Under the pieces are notes generated by a model, which worked only from the letters and a program-made list of their open reading frames with translations, searched no databases and was not told where the DNA came from. Below are positions 36,968-45,494 of a stretch of DNA of 64,000 nt, in pieces (positions within the stretch are counted from its first letter, which is position 1; every line of letters starts with the position of its first letter). Source of the DNA: Lachnospiraceae bacterium (GTDB lineage: Bacteria > Bacillota > Clostridia > Lachnospirales > Lachnospiraceae); contig JAAWIS010000002.1 of NCBI GenBank assembly GCA_022796475.1, positions 30,720-94,719 of the forward strand, in the 5' to 3' direction. The translations under genes were made by a program, and so were the position numbers.

Positions 36968-38707
36968 TTAATTCCCCTCAAAAATCATCTCATTTATTCT
37001 GGCCACAATTTTTTCCATATCAAAATGTGCCCTTCCATATTGGCAGGCATGGCAGGACATTTCCTCAAGCCGGCTGCTTTGGCACAGGCTCAGCAGAATA
37101 TGAGAAAATCCCAGAACATCTCCCACATCCGCTGCCATGCCGCATCTGCCATTATCAATTGCTTCTGCATAGGCATCAAACCGGGATACTGCCAGGACAC
37201 AGCCGGCATGAAGGGCCTCCGCCACAACATTAGGCGTACCGCCTTCATAAATGGAGGGGAGGGCAAAAATTTTCGACTTTTTATACTGGGAAAACAGCCG
37301 ATCCCGATCCTGAATCGGGCCTTTTAAGCAAACTCTTTCTTTCAATTCCGGAAATCTCTCTAAATACTGCCGATAATAATCTTCAAAATTTGGTTCCGTC
37401 GATCCAACCATACAAAGCTTCCACTCCGGTACTTCTTTCGCAATCGCTGCAAACGCTTCTAATAAAATCTGGGTTGCCTTCTGAGGCGCTCCGATTCTTG
37501 CAACTGTAAGGATCTGGTTCTCTTTCTTCTCAAATTCCGGAACTTCCCTGGAAACTGTGCTGAAATTGTAGCAGCCGTTGGGAATCAATTCAATTTTCCA
37601 AGGCCATTTTTGATTCAGATAATTCTGCATTACTTTACATGATGTGGCAATCACATCACAGCAATCTAAAAATGTTGAAAACCAATCCTCATACCAGGGA
37701 ATCCGATCCATCCAGCCGCTGTTTGCATCCAGTCCAATATAAATCCGCCCCTCAGGATTATAGTGCTTATAATATTTGGCCACATCAATATTGGTAGGAT
37801 AGCAGCCTCTTAAAATCAGGCAGTCAATTTCCATGGCATTTTTTGCAATATAAGCCCATTTTTCTTCCTCACTGCCTTCTGGAAGAAATTCCATCTTAAC
37901 ACCTTTTATATATTTTTCCAAATATGGATAAGGGCCTCCATTAGCGCCTACCATCACAGCTTCGCATCCATGGTTTTTATAAAAAAGATACGGAATCAGC
38001 CCACAGTCTTTCACAAGCTCTACATTGCTCCATCCCCGCTCATAAGGCGCCATGGCTACTACCCGTTTCCTTCGCCCTGGCTTGAAAGCAGCAGTTGCAG
38101 TCTGTTTAACCGGAACGCCATAATAAGTAAAGGTTTGCTCCGGCAGGTTTTGGTGGCATCTGAGGTAAAACTGATAGTTAGGATTCATCCCGTATAACAG
38201 TCTGGGAATTTCCCAGAAATCACTGAAATTGCGGCCTGCACCGATAACCAGCCTTGGAGTTTCCTTTTCTATCAGGCTTTTTGCCTTTATTATAGCTGAG
38301 ATGCCATCTTCAAGGTTTAAAACAGAAACACAACAGCCCTCTTCATCCATATCATCAAAACGAAAAGGCGTTTCATCAACAGGTATTTGTTCCAAAAACA
38401 GGGGATCGGGAAGTACCTGGTACTGTGTCCTGCGTTCAAATATAACTTTTGAAGTTTCATCTGCCAACTGTTCAAACGACCAGTCATAAAATTCAATATT
38501 CTTTAAAACATCTTTTAAAACGTATTGATATGAAACAGCTTTTCCATCCTTTTTGCAGCTTGGCAGCGGAATTTGTTCCAACTCACCAGCCTGGATCGAA
38601 AACAACTTTGCAGCATGATTTAATATTTCCTCATAACTGTATTCCCTTGCCATAGAAGAAATTCCGGAATACCTGCTAATTAAATCTGTAAATACCTGAT
38701 CCTGCAT
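36968..38707 (-). CDS. GT4-type glycosyltransferase with FkbM-like N-terminal segment
   Basis: C-terminal ILTVARIGAPQKATQILLEAF, FALPSIYEGGTPNVVAEALHAGC; N-terminal IIKAKSLIEKETPRLVIGAGRNFSDFWEIPRLLYGMNPNYQFYLRCHQ resembles FkbM C-terminal part; ATG 38707 after GGAGGG. Confidence 0.85.
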   Translation of the reverse strand: MQDQVFTDLISRYSGISSMAREYSYEEILNHAAKLFSIQAGELEQIPLPSCKKDGKAVSYQYVLKDVLKNIEFYDWSFEQLADETSKVIFERRTQYQVLPDPLFLEQIPVDETPFRFDDMDEEGCCVSVLNLEDGISAIIKAKSLIEKETPRLVIGAGRNFSDFWEIPRLLYGMNPNYQFYLRCHQNLPEQTFTYYGVPVKQTATAAFKPGRRKRVVAMAPYERGWSNVELVKDCGLIPYLFYKNHGCEAVMVGANGGPYPYLEKYIKGVKMEFLPEGSEEEKWAYIAKNAMEIDCLILRGCYPTNIDVAKYYKHYNPEGRIYIGLDANSGWMDRIPWYEDWFSTFLDCCDVIATSCKVMQNYLNQKWPWKIELIPNGCYNFSTVSREVPEFEKKENQILTVARIGAPQKATQILLEAFAAIAKEVPEWKLCMVGSTEPNFEDYYRQYLERFPELKERVCLKGPIQDRDRLFSQYKKSKIFALPSIYEGGTPNVVAEALHAGCVLAVSRFDAYAEAIDNGRCGMAADVGDVLGFSHILLSLCQSSRLEEMSCHACQYGRAHFDMEKIVARINEMIFEGN

Positions 38708-38726
38708 TCTGGGCCCTCCATCACCA

Positions 38727-40067
38727 TCACTGTACATGCCTGGCTTCTGCATTCTGCAAAACCATTTGACAGACTTCCATATAGGGAAGCCCTGTTTCCC
38801 TGGATATCTGTACAACACTTTCATACTCCGGATAATACCGCCAGTTTCCGTCAATCTGGCATACTTTTACCTTTGCATCCCCTGCAGGAGTGGATACCGT
38901 TTCCTGTACCCGCTTTACAAGCGTCCGTTCCATGTCAACGCGGCGGATTCCAATGGTGGTAGTTTCCCGAAAGATAATCTGCTCCATTTTCTCCCGATCC
39001 TCTTTACAGCAAATCACATTTAACTGCCAGGCAGGACGGTTCTTTTTCATAAATACAGGAGTAAAATGGACATCCCTGGCGCCTGCCTCAAATAAACGCT
39101 CCATCACATATCCCATGGCTTCCCCTGTACAGTCATCAATATTGGTTTCTAATTTACAAATACTATCCCTTTCCCAAGACCCATCCAAAATCAGCATAGC
39201 CCTTAAAATTCCAGGCCGCTCATACTTGCGTTTCCCTGCTCCGATTCCAATTTTTTCAATGGAAAACTCTTTTGGAAGCTTCTGCCCCGTTTTGATGGCC
39301 GCAGCAATCGCCGCCCCTGTAGGCGTAACAAATTCTCCCTGAGCCTCTACAATCCGGATGGGAAGCTGGTGGGCCTGTACAATATTGGCAACTGCCGGAA
39401 CTGGGACCGGAAGGATTCCATGCTGGCAGCGGATCGTTCCCTGTCCCTCGCACAAAACTGGAATAATCGTTTCCGTTATATTCAAGTTATCAATGCAGAC
39501 AGCAGCGGCTATAATATCCACGATTGAATCTACGGCGCCAACTTCATGAAAATGCACCTCATCCTCCGGCACATTGTGGGCTTTTGCCTCTGCCTTTGCA
39601 AGGATTTCAATAATTTTAAGCGCCAGTTCTCTTGCACCATCTGTCATTTCCCCATGCTGAATAATCCTTCGGATTTCTTTCATCCCTCTGTGCTGATGGC
39701 TGTGAACATGGCCTTCCTTATCTTCACAGGCTGCCTCATGATTATGAGCCATGGTTTCTTCATGGCTGTGAGTATGGCCTTCTGTGTGGTTATGGCTGCT
39801 GCGATGTTCGTGAATATGGCCATGAAGATACTCCATGTCATGATCATGGTTTTCATGCTCAGCATCTAAAACCACATTAAAATCACAGGCATCAATTCCG
39901 GATTTTTTCACTCTGGAAATCTGGATTTGGAATCCCTTTATCTCAAGGCTGTCTAATGTTTTCCTGAGAATCTTTTGATCCGCTCCCAGATCAAGAAGAG
40001 AGGCTACCATCATATCTCCGCTGATCCCGGAATAACATTCTAAATACAATTTTCGTCCCATTTTCAT
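38727..40067 (-). CDS. larC: nickel-pincer cofactor biosynthesis protein LarC
   Basis: YLECYSGISGDMMVASLLDLGAD, His-rich loop, FHEVGAVDSIVDIIAAAVCI, LETNIDDCTGEAMGYVMERL. Confidence 0.96.
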   Translation of the reverse strand: MKMGRKLYLECYSGISGDMMVASLLDLGADQKILRKTLDSLEIKGFQIQISRVKKSGIDACDFNVVLDAEHENHDHDMEYLHGHIHEHRSSHNHTEGHTHSHEETMAHNHEAACEDKEGHVHSHQHRGMKEIRRIIQHGEMTDGARELALKIIEILAKAEAKAHNVPEDEVHFHEVGAVDSIVDIIAAAVCIDNLNITETIIPVLCEGQGTIRCQHGILPVPVPAVANIVQAHQLPIRIVEAQGEFVTPTGAAIAAAIKTGQKLPKEFSIEKIGIGAGKRKYERPGILRAMLILDGSWERDSICKLETNIDDCTGEAMGYVMERLFEAGARDVHFTPVFMKKNRPAWQLNVICCKEDREKMEQIIFRETTTIGIRRVDMERTLVKRVQETVSTPAGDAKVKVCQIDGNWRYYPEYESVVQISRETGLPYMEVCQMVLQNAEARHVQ

Positions 40068-40146
40068 CCTCCGTTATTTGAAAGGGTTCCCAGCCCGTCA
40101 CAAAAATCCCTGTTTTCCCGGCTGGATTTTCCCTCTGTAATTTTCT

Positions 40147-40893
40147 TTATTTTCCTGCTGCCAGGCGGTTTATTTGAGTAGCCATATAGCCGGCTCCGTA
40201 TCCGTTATCAATATTTACAACTGCAATTCCATTTGCACAGGAATTAACCATGGTTAAAAGTGCTGACAGTCCGTGGAAATTTGCACCGTATCCTACTGAT
40301 GTGGGAACTGCTATAACGGGGCGGCTTACCAGCCCTCCGATTACGCTGGCCAGTGCCCCTTCCATCCCTGCTACGGCAATCACACAATTTGCTTCCTGGA
40401 TCACATCCAGTTTTGCAAACAGCCGATGAAGCCCGCTGACACCTACATCGTAAATCCGTTCCACACAAGTTCCGAAATACTCTGCTGTCTGAGCCGCCTC
40501 CTCTGCCACTGAAATATCTGCTGTTCCTGCTGTACAGACTGCAACTTTTCCGACCTTTGCTTTCCCTTCTTTCTCGATTTTCAAAATTCTGGAAACGGGA
40601 TCGTACTGAACCATGGGAAAGCGGCTTCGAATCAGTTCATACTGTTCCCTTGAAGCTCTGGTTCCTAAAACTTCTCCCTCCTTTTCATAAAGCTGGCTGT
40701 ATATATGGAGCAAATGGGAATCTTCTTTTTTGCTGCAAAATACCACCTCTGCAAATCCGGTTCTTGTTTTTCTTCCAATATCCAGCTTTGCATATCCCAT
40801 TTCTTCAAATGTTCCCTGGTTGAAACGGGCTGCTGCTTCTTCTACTGTTAGAGCGCCGCATTTCACTTTTTCTAATATTTGAATAATATCCAT
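40147..40893 (-). CDS. larB: nickel-pincer cofactor biosynthesis protein LarB (AIR carboxylase-like)
   Basis: MDIIQILEKVKCGALTVEEAAARF, AVCTAGTADISVAEEAAQTAEYFG, VGVSGLHRLF, VAGMEGALASVIGGLV; ATG 40893 with AAAAGGAAA RBS. Confidence 0.95.
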   Translation of the reverse strand: MDIIQILEKVKCGALTVEEAAARFNQGTFEEMGYAKLDIGRKTRTGFAEVVFCSKKEDSHLLHIYSQLYEKEGEVLGTRASREQYELIRSRFPMVQYDPVSRILKIEKEGKAKVGKVAVCTAGTADISVAEEAAQTAEYFGTCVERIYDVGVSGLHRLFAKLDVIQEANCVIAVAGMEGALASVIGGLVSRPVIAVPTSVGYGANFHGLSALLTMVNSCANGIAVVNIDNGYGAGYMATQINRLAAGK

Positions 40894-40928
40894 GATGATT
40901 TCCTTTTGGCTGCTGCCGCTTAGAAGAC

Positions 40929-40985
40929 AAAAAGCTACCAAAACAATTCCCGCCTTCTGGCAGATCCATGCTTTCATAGCTTTTT
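40929..40985 (-). terminator. candidate attenuator terminator in larB leader
   Basis: minus strand AAAAAGCTA...CTGCC AGAA GGCGGG...TAGCTTTTT followed by GTCTTCT, 36 nt before larB ATG. Confidence 0.6.
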
Positions 40986-41017
40986 TGTTTTTATGTTCTA
41001 TAGATTCAAAATGCACC

Positions 41018-41125
41018 TGCACAGCTTCTGCTGACTAGTCTGCTTGTGCAGACACTACCCTCAGTGCACAAGGATCCAAAAGATGGCCCTTGGGGCGTGT
41101 ATCCCCTTGTCCACTGACGGTATGT
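41018..41125 (-). ncRNA. structured leader RNA upstream of larB (unassigned riboswitch-like)
   Basis: minus strand CCGTCAGTGGACAAGG...CCTTGTGCACTGAGGG long stem with complex apex, then GTCTGC-ACAA-GCAGAC and CAGC-AGAA-GCTG. Confidence 0.6.
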
Positions 41126-41129
41126 AAAA

Positions 41130-41157
41130 ACTTTACCATATTTTCTGCTAATGTCAA
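41130..41157 (-). promoter_or_regulatory. candidate promoter of the larB leader
   Basis: minus strand TTGACA-16-TAAAGT ending just upstream of the structured leader. Confidence 0.5.
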
Positions 41158-41295
41158 TATAACTGTGTAAAAAATTCAAAAAAGCAGTTCCAAAAACAGA
41201 ACCTTTGTTACTTTTTCTTCATAACCTATAATAATGCTTATCGGATTGATTGTCTTTTTGTTACTTTTGTTCAATTATTTAGAAAGGTTTTTTAA

Positions 41296-41499
41296 ATGAT
41301 TAAATATGATAAGCTATGGGATACTATGAAGGAAAAGGGAATTACAAAATATACCTTGTATAAAGAATACCATTTCAGCAAATCGCTGATTCACCGGCTG
41401 CAGCATAATGGCGGAGTCAATATGCACACCATCAATACCCTCTGCAATATTTTAGAGTGCAGAATTGAAGATATTGCAACTTACTTTAAAGATGAATAG
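41296..41499 (+). CDS. small XRE/Cro-type HTH regulator (67 aa)
   Basis: ITKYTLYKEYHFSKSLIHRLQHNGGVNMHTINTLCNILECRIEDIATY. Confidence 0.88.
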   Translation: MIKYDKLWDTMKEKGITKYTLYKEYHFSKSLIHRLQHNGGVNMHTINTLCNILECRIEDIATYFKDE

Positions 41500-41607
41500 A
41501 CAATTCCTCAATCCTGCCATATCTGTGCAGTTGGATCAAAAACTGCCTGCCTGATTCAAATTAAATGAAAGATCCGGCAGGCATAACGTTTCCGGTATAT
41601 TAGAGAT

Positions 41608-42582
41608 TCAGTTCTGCATCCGGATCTGTTCCTGGCATATCAGCGGATAATGGAACAGCCTTCTTTCATCTATATCCTCCCGATGCATATCAACTGCAGT
41701 GATCTGCCGGTTCTGATAGGTAGTATAATAATAAATTCCACTCTCTGCATTGCAGCAGGATGTATAGATTGTTTTTGCATACTGTCCCTCTCCTATCTCA
41801 CAGCAGCCATTTTGCTGTTCCACTGATCCAAGAATATGAAAAAACTGTCCCACACTCTCTTTCTCTGAATCACCTGACACAGAATTCATTTTTACAAATG
41901 AAGCCCTTACAAATCTTGACTGGGAAGACAAATCCCCTGGAAGTCCCAATGCCCCCATTCCCTGGCTGTAGGCTGTTAATGGAAGTCCCTGAGCAAAATG
42001 GTTCTTTGGGGGCTTTGGAGATAAATTCATGTAATTATTTAGCTGAAACATTTGTTTCGGAAAAACCGGATTATTGGTCAGCACTCCAACTGGATTGTCA
42101 TAAAGAAAAATCCCTTCTGCTACTGCTTCAAGGGTAACGGCTTCTTCCTTATCCGCTATGATCCAGTGAAGTTCCGGAACAGGAAGCGCGTCATTAAAAG
42201 GCGGATTTATAATATTTAGTTTGCTAATCTTTTTTCTGCATTCCTTTACTGTGGCGCAGCTTCCAAGAAGCCACGGAATCAGCTCAAAAACCGCAACATT
42301 CTCACGCCCATTCACGTATGGCCGGTAGCAGGCATTTCCCACAAAATTAAGACCTGCCATAGCCAGCCCCTTTTCATTCACCCCATCATAGTAGAGAGGA
42401 TAGCCCTGGGAAATATGCGCCATGCCAATAACTGCATAATGTCTGGCCATGCAGCCCATTTCACGAAAATAAAATGGATAATTGCGGGGGGTTACTGTAA
42501 CTTCCTCCCCATAAGAAAATTCATAGTCCAATGTTCTTCCAAAGTAAAAATTCCTGGTTTTATAAGTTGCTGCTGTACACAT
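41608..42582 (-). CDS. choloylglycine hydrolase family protein, probable bile salt hydrolase
   Basis: MCTAATYKTRNFYFGRTLDYEFSYGEEV (Cys2 nucleophile, Arg, Asp), GLNFVGNA, GVLTNNPVF, SSQSRFVRASF; start 42582 after GGAGG. Confidence 0.9.
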   Translation of the reverse strand: MCTAATYKTRNFYFGRTLDYEFSYGEEVTVTPRNYPFYFREMGCMARHYAVIGMAHISQGYPLYYDGVNEKGLAMAGLNFVGNACYRPYVNGRENVAVFELIPWLLGSCATVKECRKKISKLNIINPPFNDALPVPELHWIIADKEEAVTLEAVAEGIFLYDNPVGVLTNNPVFPKQMFQLNNYMNLSPKPPKNHFAQGLPLTAYSQGMGALGLPGDLSSQSRFVRASFVKMNSVSGDSEKESVGQFFHILGSVEQQNGCCEIGEGQYAKTIYTSCCNAESGIYYYTTYQNRQITAVDMHREDIDERRLFHYPLICQEQIRMQN

Positions 42583-42837
42583 AAAAATCCTCCATTTCTC
42601 CAGAGCATACTTCCAGAAACTTTTCAAAGATTGAAACGTTTTTATGCAGCAAAACAACCAATATGGCGAAGTTTCCGAATATGCCCGTCAATACTTTCTC
42701 TATTGAAAAGTATATCCGGAAACAGAAAAAAATATATTCCTTTAATTTTATTATCTCATTTTTTAAAAACATCAGCCACATGGATTGTCACCTTAATCAA
42801 TCTTTGCGTTCACATGGGGCCAGCGGCAACTCGGTTT

Positions 42838-43758
42838 TTACCGCTTCTTTACCATATATTTTCTTGCAAAGCCGATGGGATGATAGCTCATCTTTGCCTT
42901 TCTTAGTCCTTCCATACCTACATCATCCTCACGGTTTACTAAAACTGCCTCCGGAAATTCGTTAACCAAAAATTGCTGGTTGATAAACTGATATAAGCCT
43001 TTCACCTCCGAATTGGCCTTCTCGATGTGGATCACTGCCATATTTTCCAGTTCATTCAAACTGCCTATGGTAAATGCCTCCAGCCGTCCGTCCAGGTAGA
43101 CGCCTGCCATTCGTACATTCAGCCCGGTTAATATAGGACAGTTTTTGAGGATTTCATGGATCCCCCTTACCTCGTGATCCAGAGAATCTTCGATCTCTCC
43201 TGCCTCTGCTTTCTGCTGTTTCCACCGCTCCATAAACTGCCACACTTCTATGCGGTCATAGCAGTAAAGGCGGCGGTACTCATAGCGGCCTGCATATTCC
43301 TTCATAAAAGCATTTACCAAATTTTTCTTTTTATGCAGTTTCTTTCCTGCCAATGTCCGCAAGGCATTTCCATCATAGAGATAGTCTTTCAAATCTGCTT
43401 GTTCTGTCACCTCATAAACAGCAGGATCCAATTTCAAATATTCTACTGCTTCCTGATCTGCCAGTGAAATATAAAATGGCTTATGAAGATCCTGCTCAAA
43501 ATACTCTACTAATTTAGAAAAAAAGTAGGGAAGCTCCTCCTCCCTGCACATGGGCATGGCAGTGGAAATCCTCCCATCCTTTTCCATCAGCCACAATACA
43601 GCCTGATCTTCACTGACAGCACATTTGACATGGTAATAATCCTTCCATAAAAAGCAGTCAAGAAATACGCTGTCACAGGTTTTATTCGGTCTGAGTCCAT
43701 AAAATGGTCCAAGCCGTTCCATATCTTCAGCCGTTACCGGCTTAAACGTTAAATCCAT
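42838..43758 (-). CDS. DUF2156 (phosphatidylglycerol lysyltransferase C-terminal-like) protein
   Basis: MDLTFKPVTAEDMERLGPFY...KKNLVNAFMKEYAGRYEYRRL, AFTIGSLNELENMAVIHIEKAN. Confidence 0.85.
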   Translation of the reverse strand: MDLTFKPVTAEDMERLGPFYGLRPNKTCDSVFLDCFLWKDYYHVKCAVSEDQAVLWLMEKDGRISTAMPMCREEELPYFFSKLVEYFEQDLHKPFYISLADQEAVEYLKLDPAVYEVTEQADLKDYLYDGNALRTLAGKKLHKKKNLVNAFMKEYAGRYEYRRLYCYDRIEVWQFMERWKQQKAEAGEIEDSLDHEVRGIHEILKNCPILTGLNVRMAGVYLDGRLEAFTIGSLNELENMAVIHIEKANSEVKGLYQFINQQFLVNEFPEAVLVNREDDVGMEGLRKAKMSYHPIGFARKYMVKKR

Positions 43759-43922
43759 TGTATTTTCCCTCATTTTTTCAAACACGCTCTGGCACATAAA
43801 CTGCTGTAAATTCCCACTAATGCGTTACATTCTTTCCAGCCGCAAACAGGCCTGCGCAAATATGCGCAGACCTGTCAGACTGTTCAAGCCTTACTTTATG
43901 AATCGGTATCTGGCCACAATTT

Positions 43923-45347
43923 TTATTCTTTCTTTTCCCGTTTTTCCTGTATATTCAGGCTCATATCATTATAATCTGTTTCATTCAGGCTTCCCATATG
44001 TTTATCCACAACTAATGCGTTGGTCAGGGATCCGGTAACATTCAGCAAAGTTCTTGGCATATCAATAATTGGGTCAACAGCCAGGATTGGGCTTACCATT
44101 GCAAACTGGGAACCCATACCCACACCAGACAGACCTACAGAAGCTGCCATAGTTGCAGTACCTGGGATACCTGCAATTCCTAAAGAACCGATGGTTACAA
44201 CGAAAATCGTCATTACGATCATCGTAATATCAATAGGGGTTTCCGTTACATTACATACATAGATAATCAGCAGGGATGGGAATATTCCTGCACAGCCCTG
44301 CATACCGGCCGTTGTTCCAAATCCGGCTACAAAACTTGCAGTACCCTGATCCACTCCCAGTTTCTTGGTCAAAGTTTCAATGGTCATAGGAAGGCAGCCT
44401 ACGCTGGAACGTGAGGTAAATGCCAGCAGCATGGTTGCATATGCTTTCTTTATGTAAATCATCGGATTCAATCCATGTACAGCCAGCAAAGCTAACTGGA
44501 TGATAAACTGTACAACTGCTGCAAGATAGAGTGCAAGGATGAATTTACCAACTTCAAGAATAGAGGACAAACCTCTCTGAGCAATGGTATTTGCAAGCAG
44601 CGCCAGCACTGCCCAAGGCATATAGTCCAGAATCAGAAGAGCCATATTAATCATTGCCTTATGTCCTGTATTAATCAGATCATATAATGGTTTTGCAGTT
44701 TCTGCGCTCTCATAATTGATCCACCAGATCGCCAGGCCAAGGAAAGCGGAGAAAATAACCAAACCGATAATATTGCTGTCTACCATAGCGCCTACAATAT
44801 TATTCGGAATCAGGTTGCGGATAGTAGTAGCCACTGGAGTGATATCCTTTGCTGTAGCAGCCCCTTCCTCTACCAGGGATGCTCCCTTGCCAACACCAAA
44901 TACCATTCCGATTACAATTCCTGTTATGGCAGCGATGGCAACCATGCCCATGGTAACAATAATCGTCTTCCTTACCAGAAGTCCCATGGTCTTTCCCTGC
45001 TGCATGTTGATAATAACCTGCATAATGGAAAACATAACCAGCGGAACTACAATCATACGGATCAGGTTGATATAGCCATTGCCTACCATGGCGAACCATG
45101 TTGTAGTTTCAGCCACAAATGCAACCTCCATCGGGGCATCAGGGAATCCGGCAACCAGTTGAATTACCAGACCCATTACCAGGCCAAGGCCGGTTCCGAT
45201 CATTACTACTACTGCAAAATCCATATGTTTCTTATGGTACAAAATGTGGATCAAGTAGAAAAGAGCTACCAGAACTGCAAGAAAACCAATGGTTCTCACA
45301 TCACTGATCATCAAAAACTTTTGAAAAAATACATTTTCCATACCCAA
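43923..45347 (-). CDS. dicarboxylate/cation symporter family, probable L-cystine transporter (TcyP-like)
   Basis: multi-TM DAACS architecture, LAFTSRSSVGCLPMTIETL, GIAGIPGTATMAASVGLSGVGM. Confidence 0.85.
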   Translation of the reverse strand: MGMENVFFQKFLMISDVRTIGFLAVLVALFYLIHILYHKKHMDFAVVVMIGTGLGLVMGLVIQLVAGFPDAPMEVAFVAETTTWFAMVGNGYINLIRMIVVPLVMFSIMQVIINMQQGKTMGLLVRKTIIVTMGMVAIAAITGIVIGMVFGVGKGASLVEEGAATAKDITPVATTIRNLIPNNIVGAMVDSNIIGLVIFSAFLGLAIWWINYESAETAKPLYDLINTGHKAMINMALLILDYMPWAVLALLANTIAQRGLSSILEVGKFILALYLAAVVQFIIQLALLAVHGLNPMIYIKKAYATMLLAFTSRSSVGCLPMTIETLTKKLGVDQGTASFVAGFGTTAGMQGCAGIFPSLLIIYVCNVTETPIDITMIVMTIFVVTIGSLGIAGIPGTATMAASVGLSGVGMGSQFAMVSPILAVDPIIDMPRTLLNVTGSLTNALVVDKHMGSLNETDYNDMSLNIQEKREKKE

Positions 45348-45441
45348 ACTCCTTTTCTGTGGTCTGATTTTTAAACTGCGTTTCTATTTCCGTCACATTT
45401 TAAAGTGATAACATGATGTTGGGGACAATCGGGCCAGTCAC

Positions 45442-45481
45442 GGCATCTGCCTGGAAGATGCTTCTGGAAAAGGCAGATGCC
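45442..45481. terminator. strong hairpin downstream of CoADR gene
   Basis: perfect 10-bp stem GGCATCTGCC/GGCAGATGCC; poor T-tract. Confidence 0.4.
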
Positions 45482-45494
45482 TGCTGCTGGCTGA

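Noticed and set aside
39546-39869. plus-strand Met/Ile/Phe-rich ORF
   Set aside because: Complement of the His-rich loop of larC; codon-bias artefact.
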